Below are positions 35,809 to 43,572 of a stretch of 64,000 nucleotides of DNA, piece by piece. The notes under the pieces are model-generated. The model saw nothing but the letters and a program-made list of their open reading frames with translations, was not told the DNA's origin and made no database searches. This stretch comes from Steinernema hermaphroditum (lineage: Eukaryota; Nematoda; Chromadorea; Rhabditida; Steinernematidae), in contig CM059622.1 of the NCBI GenBank assembly GCA_030435675.1, positions 11,098,001 to 11,162,000 of the forward strand, written 5' to 3'. The position numbers and the translations under genes were made by a program. The first letter of the stretch is position 1. Each line of letters opens with the position of its first letter.

Positions 35809-37509
35809 ATGTTCACTAATAGCAGCTATCAATTTGCAAACATAGGCCAGGGAAACACGGTCCGCACCCAGAACCTCTGTATCGGAAAACTTCCCTTCTA
35901 CGATGCCAAAGACACAATCCTGGAATTGAAGGAATTGCCGGCAGCCGGTCCTGGACTGCAGAAGACTCCATCGAAGTTACAGTTCAAATTTGACGTGCAT
36001 CGGAGCATCCTGAATGGCTTGGCTCGAAGTGAATCGGCGCCACTCCCTCGCATGGAACTCCAACTTCGGTTCTTCTCTGCCGGTAACGCCGCAGTGGAAC
36101 AGTTCGATTCGTTTCCGCCAAATTGTTCGGTGCATATCGATGGAAAAGCAGTTACACTACCTGTAGGCCCAATTAATTCTAAATCTAATTTTATTAGCAC
36201 TCATCTTCCAGAACGTGATCCCAACGAACATACCGAAGACTGAGGCAAAACGGCCTTCGCTTCCTGTCAATGTGACCAGCTACGTCAATCTCGCTTTCAC
36301 CCAGCACAGTCTTACTGTAGAGTGGAGCGGTGATAATCGTTTTTGGGCTGTGGCCATATATCACGTCCAGCATGTGAATTCTGCATTTTTATTCAAGAGA
36401 TTAGCCGATCGACGATATATGCGACCCCAAAGCGTTACAAAGAAAACGATCATCCAACGTCTAAATGGCGACGACGACGATGGAATTTCGATGGACTCCA
36501 TGAAGGTCTCTCTTCTCTGTCCTGTAGGTTCCTTCCTTCAGTCGATACTTACTCAGATGTTGGTCATTTCAGCTGAGTCGTACGAGAATGATCATGCCTG
36601 CGAAAGGTGCCAACTGCAGCCACCTTCAATGTTTCGACCTGAATTCCTATCTAATGATGAACGAGCGAAGGTCGACGTGGAAATGCCCTATTTGCGATCA
36701 AACGTCAACCGCGTACAATTTGGTCAGAGATCAGTAAGTGCAATATTCCGATCCTTTGCTTTACTTCCTTTTAGATACTTTATTGATATACTGCACAAAA
36801 CGGACTCCTCGACCATCGAAGTCGAGCTTCTTAGAGATGGATCGTGGCGGGTGGTCGAAGTGCGGGTGGAAACATTGTCCGACGAGGAAAATTGCGACGT
36901 AATGACGTGCAAGAAGATGTCGTTCCTTTCGAAGCCTCATAATGTCCCTAAAGCGCTTTCCAGCACAACCGAAAACGCACAGTTTGATGTGATCACTTTG
37001 GACAGTGACGACGAATACGATGATGATGAAATGATAGCGCCATATGGAGCTCAGACGCACTCAAATCGGTTAGTCAACTAATTTGTAGAGCATTATCTTA
37101 AAGAAATCTTTTAAGGACTGTTTATCCGACAACGTCTCAAAATCGTGACATTCCTCTGATTTGTTTGGACGACAGCGATGACGGCCACTATCAGCTTTCT
37201 ACGTCAACTTCTACGAATATGGCAAGTGGAATGCAAGGCAACTTCGGTGGAACACCCAGCTGGATTCCAATGAATCAAAAGACGGGACCAGCATATCCGT
37301 CGATGAATTCCTCTTTTGTGGATCAAAATTCCTCATTCTACAGCGCTCACCCTTGGGGCGTCGAAGTCAATTTACATGCAACGGCTACAACAGCAGTACA
37401 CCTCCGGATGTCATACGACAACAATATGGATATAACTTCCATGGAAACTATTGAGGCACGCCAGGAACCGACTTTCGTTCGCCACAACGGATCTCACAGA
37501 CCACTTTGA
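35809..37509 (+). CDS. gei-17: PIAS-type SUMO E3 ligase (PINIT + SP-RING)
   Basis: Promotes transfer of SUMO from UBC9 to nuclear targets, by family. Exons 35809-36162, 36212-36523, 36573-36733, 36775-37068, 37116-37509; 504 residues. The PINIT domain (residues about 20-225) contains LPVNVTSYVNLAF in place of PINIT, and ends VSLLCP. The SP-RING follows directly: LSRTRMIMPAKGANCSHLQC, FDLNSYLMMNERRSTWKCPI, CDQT, with the zinc-binding C-x-H, C and C-x2-C. Downstream are an acidic SUMO-interacting motif VITLDSDDEYDDDE and a second candidate, IPLICLDDSDD. No N-terminal SAP domain is seen, and the ATG sits behind a trans-splice-like acceptor. The symbol denotes the C. elegans PIAS gene it appears orthologous to. 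AATAAA at 37611-37616. Confidence 0.93.
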
Positions 37510-37775
37510 CTTATTTGCTGAACTCCATAAACAACAATGTTCAGCAAAATTCGTACAGCAGTCCAAGGTAGTCTTCGCTCATTATGAATTGGAATGGATT
37601 TGAGTTGAGAAATAAATATAAATTAAGCTGGTCAGTTTAAGTAAGAGTTCCTGCCTCCTTGTTATACAGCAGCCAGCAGCCGGCTTTAGATCCCTGTAAC
37701 TGTGTGTAACAGCCCATAACAACAACAATTTATGGCCAACAAATGCATGAAACAGATGGTCAAACTTCGGACGTT

Positions 37776-38296
37776 TCAGAACCTAGACCACCCGGCAATG
37801 CGAAGCCACAAACACTGGAGAAGATCCGTCACCTGAGGCCAGAAATGACGAAGAAGAGCCCAAAACAGCAAGAGACCCAGAAGACACGCAAGGATCGTAT
37901 TCTGTTCGCCGACGGTTAGCCGGATCGTCACCAGATGGGAAGAAGAAGGAAGATAATCGGCAGCCAAGTGGGAGCAATCGATGCCTCCGAAAGGAGCCAA
38001 GCACTCACAAAAGTGGAAACTGTCCGTCTCATGGCAGATTCCATTATTGTGACACGGCTGGGCGTCGCACATCTGCAAGAAATAACAGTTGTTTCGGAAG
38101 ATGGAAGGAAACCCACACTTGGACTTCTCGAAGTATAAGAAGTAAAACAAGAAGACGATAAGCAGTACCGGCAGTGTGAAAGTCCCCCGAAATAAGGAAG
38201 ACTAGCTCGCTCGAGGAAGCTCGACACTGGCAGATCAAACCGTTCAGTGAGGCGACACACCCAAACAATGAGGATGAGAACCAACAACGAACCCAT
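37776..38296 (-). CDS. Small EGF-like, single-pass membrane protein
   Basis: The 3' exon is clear on the minus strand: MCDAQPCHNNGICHETDSFH then FCECLAPFGGIDC, a six-Cys EGF module, followed by a C-terminal membrane helix (TILACLLGLLLFWALL) and a short basic tail ending at 37776. Upstream, an ATG at 38296 opens MGSLLVLILIVWVC, a good signal peptide, in another frame. A GT donor after DLP joined to the TTGCAG acceptor before the EGF exon (38079) would restore phase. That intron is proposed, not proven. Function unknown; cell-surface or extracellular by architecture. Confidence 0.6.
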
Positions 38297-38939
38297 GCGA
38301 GCGACGACACATCTGGACCAGATCAGACATCTCAGGGAAGAACAAAGCTCGCCCTCGCTGATAATAATCTCCTGGTGTCGTTTTCTAAGCACTTGGCACA
38401 TCTTACGTCGTGTTTCGATTAGACGAATACGAGATGAGTGAGAACACAAAAAAGCACCGTATTACAATAATTACTCTAAAAACCGTGTACTGTAATTTCA
38501 TGCGTGCTCGCATGGTATTATGCAAAGTTGTTATACCGGGTTCAGCTCAGATGGGGATGTGCGAATAGAAAGGTAACTTAGGTCGTTTGAAAACATGGCT
38601 GATGTTTTCACACATGCCCCAGCCTATTGGTGCCAGTCCTTGGATATTAGCTTCCGATATTCGTGCTTATTCTGTCTGTATGTGCTCCAACCGTTGCGTG
38701 TGGTATTCCATTTCTGGCTGTGACGACAGCCTGTCTCGTGTTCAGGTCGGATTGATGTGGGATGGGATCGATCGTATTTTCAACACTAGCGTGAATCTGC
38801 GGATCTGGAAACGAACAGACCACTGCAATCGTCATATAATAGTTACTGTTCGATTAATGTTTTCACACATAAGATAACGCATGTGCCAAACATATGGATT
38901 TGATTCAGTTTACCTTGTTTTCGCGCGCGGAGATCAGGA
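38297..38939. other. Intergenic region
   Basis: Divergent promoters of the EGF-TM gene and the small membrane pair would lie here. An open frame at 38587-38877 has no recognisable similarity and is not called. Confidence 0.35.
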
Positions 38940-39302
38940 ATGGATGATTCTCGTGCTAATTGTGCTCTCATAAAGTCTAATGAAGATACGCTGTTCTTGA
39001 AGTCCGCCGCTAAGTTCCATAAGAACTTTGAGCTTGCTCTTCGTGAAGTAAAAAAATGTATGTATGTTATCTTGTGTCTTACGCCGGTTACGGTCATGGC
39101 CTTAGAGGTATTTAGTTACCGCTATAATGTTTTTAAAATGATGTTTTACACTATTTGGATTCGATTCGTCTTGGACTACTACCGCAATAAGAAACCAGCG
39201 GAATCAACTTTTGTGAACTCTGCTTTAACGTCTATCGTAATGTGTATCGTCATAATAGTGCCTTTGTTCCTTGCAGTCGAGTTTGTCTCTGGTTTCTTTT
39301 GA
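38940..39302 (+). CDS. Small membrane protein, FELAL family, first gene of an operon-like pair
   Basis: 120 residues, single exon. FLKSAAKFHKNFELALREVK is followed by three hydrophobic segments (MYVILCLTPVTVMAL, FYTIWIRFVLDYY and SIVMCIVIIVPLFLAV). It aligns along its length with the next protein (LDYYRNKKPAESTF against IQDYYGSTTPMEFSL) and, in its first half, with that at 33290. No known family recognised. An AATAAA at 39350-39355 precedes the next gene's acceptor by about 40 bases. Confidence 0.75.
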   Translation: MDDSRANCALIKSNEDTLFLKSAAKFHKNFELALREVKKCMYVILCLTPVTVMALEVFSYRYNVFKMMFYTIWIRFVLDYYRNKKPAESTFVNSALTSIVMCIVIIVPLFLAVEFVSGFF

Positions 39303-39390
39303 ATTTGTGCATTTGACTTATGATCGCGCTTTCATTGTTGTCACACTGTAATAAAGCATTGCTCCTGTCGGATTTCTTTCGCTTAAGGTA

Positions 39391-39400
39391 CGAATTTCAG
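39391..39400 (+). promoter_or_regulatory. Probable trans-splice acceptor between two tandem genes
   Basis: CGAATTTCAG lies 11 bases before the downstream ATG and about 98 bases after the upstream stop codon, with AATAAA in between. This spacing is typical of nematode operons whose downstream genes receive SL2-type leaders. Confidence 0.6.
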
Positions 39401-39411
39401 CAGATTAACAT

Positions 39412-39750
39412 ATGCTGAAAATGGATCTTCAACGCCAGTTCCTCGCCGCCGGCTCCAAACTAATCAACAACTTCTCTCAGGCAGTTCAGGACAGTTTCCT
39501 CTGTGCCCTACTTCATGTGTCGGTGTTTGTGGTGTTGACCGCGGCTGAAGTTATCTGCCTTTGTCGCGGTGTACACACGAGCTTCTTCTTGTACCAGTTC
39601 GGCTTACACAACATAATTCAGGACTACTACGGTAGCACGACTCCAATGGAATTCAGTCTCTGGAAGTGCGTCAACAACCGCGTTTGTTTAGTACTGGCGT
39701 GTCTACCTCTCTTTGATCTCTGCAGATTGCTCAATTACCTGCTTGCGTAG
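39412..39750 (+). CDS. Small membrane protein, FELAL family, second gene of the pair
   Basis: 112 residues, single exon. FLAAGSKLINNFSQAVQDSF leads into three hydrophobic segments (ALLHVSVFVVLTAAEVICL, FFLYQFGLHNII and CLVLACLPLFDLCRLL). Paralogous to the upstream protein by position-by-position similarity. It starts 109 bases after the upstream stop, behind a strong acceptor. Function unknown. Confidence 0.75.
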   Translation: MLKMDLQRQFLAAGSKLINNFSQAVQDSFLCALLHVSVFVVLTAAEVICLCRGVHTSFFLYQFGLHNIIQDYYGSTTPMEFSLWKCVNNRVCLVLACLPLFDLCRLLNYLLA

Positions 39751-40114
39751 AACAACTGTGATGTTTGTTTGAGTTGTATAAATAAATTTATGCAGTGTGC
39801 ACAAATTATTAATTTTGGGCCTCATTGATTAACGAATTAACTGATGGCGATGCTTTTCGTGTTTTGAACAGCAGTAAACTCCGGGACAATCATCACTTTG
39901 ATGCAACTAACAGGTAACCACAAGGTCGCAAACACTTTTTATCGTATGTTGATGTTTGAACCTAATCATCCGCCTGCAAACGCCTTCTCGTCCAAGATAC
40001 CTTTCGCAACAACCTTGATCGCGGAAACATAAACACCTTTTTAGGCTCCCTCATGACACAGTTCTCCCCTTAAAACGCGGCGTTCGCTTTGACCAACTAT
40101 TGCCTATTGACATC
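39751..40114. other. Intergenic gap
   Basis: AATAAA at about 39780 closes the small-membrane pair. No other gene is seen. Confidence 0.4.
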
Positions 40115-40558
40115 ATGAGTGCTCTGAAAGTTCTCTTCTTTGGATGTTTATTTGCTACGCAAGCTGTGGCTCTCATCCCCGACTCCGATCAACACGAACT
40201 TGTCCTCAGCGTTCCTAGTAGGCTTGTACCTCTTCACATCTTCTTAGATACGGGGCATTAAGGTAAAGACTCCGAACCCATTTCCTACGGTTCTCTATGC
40301 AATGAACTCTCGATTCTTCCGTTGATCCGTGTCGCCCTGGACAACTATTCTGACAACCTGGACATGGCGGCGAGATACATTGCAGATCATCTTCAGTATA
40401 AGGGATATTTCCTGGTCCACAGTCAGAAGTTGGATTGTCTCAGTCAGGGAAAGGAGTGGCAGTCGGTGACCAACGGCGATCTCTTTACAGGACGAAGCAC
40501 ATCGGGATGCTATTTTCACGACAACAGAATTTACGTGCTGATTGTCAAATATCAGTGA
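40115..40558 (+). CDS. Secreted Cys-containing protein, possibly ground-like
   Basis: Exons 40115-40217 and 40263-40558; 132 residues. The first exon is a signal peptide (MSALKVLFFGCLFATQAVAL). The mature part has few Cys: YGSLCNELSILPLIRVAL, then KLDCLSQGKEW and TSGCYFHDNRIYVLIVKY. The order (early Cys before a helix, mid Cys, late Cys followed by aromatic residues) loosely resembles the nematode ground-like domain. The match is weak and the Cys count low. AATAAA at about 40601. Confidence 0.6.
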
Positions 40559-40729
40559 TCACCAACCCTTATTATTCATGAGCTATTGCGAGAAACTCCA
40601 ATAAATGAGCCAATTACAAGAAATTTCTCTTGCGATCTTCACTACGACTACCGTGTTCTTATTCACAACAAAAAGTAGGGCATCATGATATTTACATTTA
40701 ACATTTTATTCTCAACTTCGAACACTGCT
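40559..40729. other. Convergent gap
   Basis: 3' flanks of the secreted protein (+) and MQF copy 2 (-). Nothing else is seen. Confidence 0.4.
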
Positions 40730-40891
40730 TCAACGGTGGCTCTCTTCAGCATGAACGATTCCTTGTTTGAAGTTAACGCAAAGTCCTCCAAGAATGCCGC
40801 CAAGAGGACCGCACGGGTCGTCGTCGGCGGCAATGAAGTCTGAGACGAAGGCGACCAGGAAGACGAAGAGGACGAAGTGGAAGAACTGCAT
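40730..40891 (-). CDS. Small secreted Gly-loop peptide precursor, MQF type, copy 2
   Basis: Single exon, 53 residues. Signal peptide MQFFHFVLFVFLVAFVSDFI, then AADDDP, loop CGPLGGILGGLC, and VNFKQGIVHAEESHR. Against copy 1 one Leu is missing from the signal core and the tail has changed, while the loop and VNFKQGIV are identical. The CATAAAAG-type TATA and the CCAAT-containing box are both present upstream (box at 40988-41015). The MRT gene expected upstream on this strand survives only as a relic at 41325-41360. Confidence 0.85.
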   Translation of the reverse strand: MQFFHFVLFVFLVAFVSDFIAADDDPCGPLGGILGGLCVNFKQGIVHAEESHR

Positions 40892-41324
40892 GGCGGTGGG
40901 TGATGGATCCTCGATGATGGGACTACTTTTATGCAGACTCAGAATCGAGAACAGACATGAATCCAGTTCTACACATGGAAGTCATCATAATCCAATCAGA
41001 ATGCACTTTTGAACAAAAAGTGAAAACTGATCTCTTTAGAATGATAATATTGAAGTACTTTCGAATTTTTGATCAAAAGTTGACGATCGCATGATTAGAT
41101 GATGTAGGTTTAATGCCGAAAAGAGCAGTAACCGTAACAGTACTACGTTCCGATTGTTACGTTTCTGGTGGGCGCTCGGTTGCCAACGATGCTAAGACGC
41201 GTCATGGACTAACCAGTTATCAGTTATATGCCCAATCTGCATTCCTGGCCAGCCGTTGTCACAGCGTATTGTGAATTCACCAGCGCTTTCTGTTGTCCGA
41301 TTAGATGCCTCGCCGGTGGAATCC

Positions 41325-41360
41325 TCAATGCCTATGGAGGGGAGCTGCGAGGGACCTCAT
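41325..41360 (-). pseudogene. Relic of an MRT-type peptide gene
   Basis: On the minus strand an MRT-like start survives (MRSLAAPLHRH, then stop after 11 codons), behind a recognisable MRT promoter containing GAGAGACAGATCAAAACGTC. The TATA position reads CTATAGAA instead of CTATAAA. It lies 470 bases upstream of MQF copy 2, the spacing seen in cassette 1. Confidence 0.7.
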
Positions 41361-41649
41361 GGTGAATTACTGTCGCGAGACGTTTTGATCTGTCTCTCGC
41401 AAGACCACTTCTATAGCATTCTCTAGAAAGGAACCAGAACAGATGCGAAATTTGAAAAAGCTAAATCAGAAAGTAAAACTACAACGGCGCTCTGTACAAC
41501 CGGACCCGTTTGTATCTCCATGTGTTTTTACAAGGGAGTGGCCGCATTGGACAACTCAAAGAGTGATCGATCTCAGACATCGGACGAGGATAACGTACTT
41601 TTACGTAGCAGTTTTAGTCAATCTAGAATATGCAGAATTATAAGGCAGA

Positions 41650-41716
41650 ACAAACGTGAATCCAGTTCTACACATGGAAGTCATCATGATCCAATCAGAA
41701 TGCACTTTTAAACAAA
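41650..41716 (-). repeat. Orphan MQF-type promoter fragment
   Basis: It carries GAATCCAGTTCTACACATGG and then CCAATCAGAATGCACTTTTA, matching the region upstream of MQF copy 2. No peptide-coding sequence follows on the minus strand, so it is a fragment of a further lost copy. Confidence 0.65.
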
Positions 41717-42000
41717 AAGTGAGAAGGAATGACAATTCGATAGCGCGGTCTAATTGTGGATAAAAAATCGCTGTTGTTGTCGCTCCACCGCACTTAGTCC
41801 TTATTTTGTCTGCTGTCTGAAATCGAACACTCCTCGAATGATTGAATGCGATTGCTGTGGACAAACGACATAGGACCCTCCCTTGTCCACAAGCTGGTCG
41901 CTTTTCACTACGCTTTACCGTCGTGATTTTTGCTCTAAAAAGTGTGATTTGATTCATCGCCGTTGTACTTTCCTTCCTTATTTAGCTTTTTCAAATGTCG

Positions 42001-42085
42001 GACCTATTTTGGTTCCATGGTCATCAAACCTATAAAAGCGGTCTTACGAGAGACAGATCAAACCGTCTCCCGATTGTACTTCACC
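42001..42085 (+). promoter_or_regulatory. Conserved MRT-type promoter, copy 2
   Basis: GACCTATTTTGGTTCCATGG is followed by CCTATAAAAGCGGTCTTACG and GAGAGACAGATCAAACCGTC, with the TATA at 42031-42037, 50-55 bases before the ATG. Matches the promoter at 20228-20325 in order and spacing. Confidence 0.75.
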
Positions 42086-42274
42086 ATGAGGACCCTCGCC
42101 GCTCTCCTCCTTCTTCTCCTCGTCGTTGTCTGCATCATCGGCTCATCAAATGCCGCCTGTGGCCCGCTGGGAAGCATAGCCGGCGGAGTTCCATGCCGCC
42201 GATACGTCGAAGCCGTCAGCGAACGAAGGTCCGCTTGTAATCTTGGAGGCATCCTTGGAGGAGTTCCTTGCTGA
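42086..42274 (+). CDS. Two-loop secreted peptide precursor, MRT type, copy 2
   Basis: Single exon, 62 residues. The signal peptide (MRTLAALLLLLLVVVCIIGS, then SNA) equals copy 1. The mature region contains two Cys-bracketed loops, ACGPLGSIAGGVPC and SACNLGGILGGVPC, separated by RRYVEAVSERR. The dibasic RR pairs on both sides of the spacer resemble prohormone-convertase sites, so two separate ring peptides could be released; this is inference. The second loop ends at the stop codon. It heads the third cassette, with MQF copy 3 at 43033 on the same strand. Confidence 0.85.
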   Translation: MRTLAALLLLLLVVVCIIGSSNAACGPLGSIAGGVPCRRYVEAVSERRSACNLGGILGGVPC

Positions 42275-42915
42275 TCTCCTTTTGAAGTTGCCGTTGAAGC
42301 TGTCGTTGAAACAACTCCAACTATTGCACATCATTTGAAATATGTTTTATATCTCATTCAAAATAAATGACCACGACAAATTGAAGCTATAACCAGGTTT
42401 ATATAAAATAGACTTGTAGAGAAGTCCTTGCCGAGAGCATCCAAGCGTGAGACCAGTCGAAAAGTCGAAAACAATAGTACTATTGTTGCACAGAGTGGTA
42501 TTCAAATGTAAATTCAAGCCGTTCTATACGAACACAGAACGAATACAGTTGCTATTTGCACTCCTTGTCCGTCTAACATTTGAACTCTAATACACACTTC
42601 TACTAGTCTCGACTCTGCATCAGGGTGCTGGTTCAATACTGTTGCCTTTTTCTCTTCAGTGTCTAGCGGTAGAGATATAGTGGTGTGGAACAGCTTTTAA
42701 ATACACGAAACTGGCAAACCTATTCTGCGCCATTTTTTGTTTCCATACATTCTGCCATTCAACCTATTTTTCCTCGATTGCACCGAACCTTACAATTTTC
42801 GGATCATGGGGGTCTTCAAATGCAATACGGCCAAAATAGGTTACAATCCACTTTTGATCAACAATTCGAAAGTACTTCCATATTGTCGTTCTAAAGAGAT
42901 CAGTTTTCACTTTTT
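42275..42915. other. Spacer inside peptide cassette 3
   Basis: AATAAA at about 42362 follows the MRT gene. No further coding sequence is convincing. Confidence 0.45.
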
Positions 42916-43032
42916 GTTCAAAAGTGCATTCTGATTGGATTATGATGTCTTCCATGTGTAGAACTGGTTACACGTCTATTCTCGATTCTGCATAAAAGCA
43001 GTCCCATGATCGACGATCCATCATCCACCGCC
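42916..43032 (+). promoter_or_regulatory. Conserved MQF-type promoter, copy 3
   Basis: CAAAAGTGCATTCTGATTGG lies at about 42920, and CATAAAAGC at 42991-42999 is about 35-40 bases before the ATG. The same order and spacing are found in the other two MQF copies. Confidence 0.75.
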
Positions 43033-43197
43033 ATGCAGTGCCTCCACTTCGTCCTCTTCGTCTTCCTCCTGGTCGCCTTCGTCTCCGACTTCATTGCCGC
43101 CGACGACGACCCGTGTGGTCCTCTTGGCGGCATTCTTGGAGGACTTTGCGTTAACTTCAAGCAAGCAATCGTTCCTACAGAAGTCCGACACCGTTGA
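43033..43197 (+). CDS. Small secreted Gly-loop peptide precursor, MQF type, copy 3
   Basis: Single exon, 54 residues. Signal peptide MQCLHFVLFVFLLVAFVSDF, then IAADDDP, loop CGPLGGILGGLC, and VNFKQAIVPTEVRHR. The loop is identical to copies 1 and 2, including most codons, while the tail diverges. The extra Cys in the signal core would be removed on cleavage. It lies 758 bases downstream of the MRT gene at 42086. Confidence 0.85.
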   Translation: MQCLHFVLFVFLLVAFVSDFIAADDDPCGPLGGILGGLCVNFKQAIVPTEVRHR

Positions 43198-43572
43198 AGC
43201 TCAATTTAGATTTAGAATTTAGCTCAACACAGTTGTTTCCGTTGTTTTTCGTTTCATTAATGTCATGTTATTCTCTACATTATTCGTCAGCTTTTTTCGC
43301 ATAGGGCTGGATATGCCGTCATAATGAATCTGTCCTCTACGCCAAGTGTTCCTCCTTATGCGACTTAATGCAAAGCAATTATTATCGTTCATTTCAAAAA
43401 ATCGAACAAATCACAGATTCACAGAATTCTTACTCGCTCGCTATGTACACACTTCAAATGCGCAAAAAGACAAACAAAATCGGGATTCTATCGAAAACAT
43501 GGGTTCACCGTACTATAAAATCTGTTCTTCTTCGTATTTACACAAATCGAGGCAAGAGGGGAAATGTCGCAT
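43198..43572. other. Convergent gap before the CAS gene
   Basis: 3' flanks of MQF copy 3 (+) and the CAS-family gene (-). Open frames at 43346-43624 lack splice or family support. Confidence 0.4.

Noticed and set aside
37928..38449. Long minus-strand frame (173 codons) through the EGF region
   Set aside because: It reads across the EGF exon in the wrong frame; the frame with the six-Cys EGF pattern and membrane helix is preferred. Only its signal-peptide start is kept as the possible first exon.
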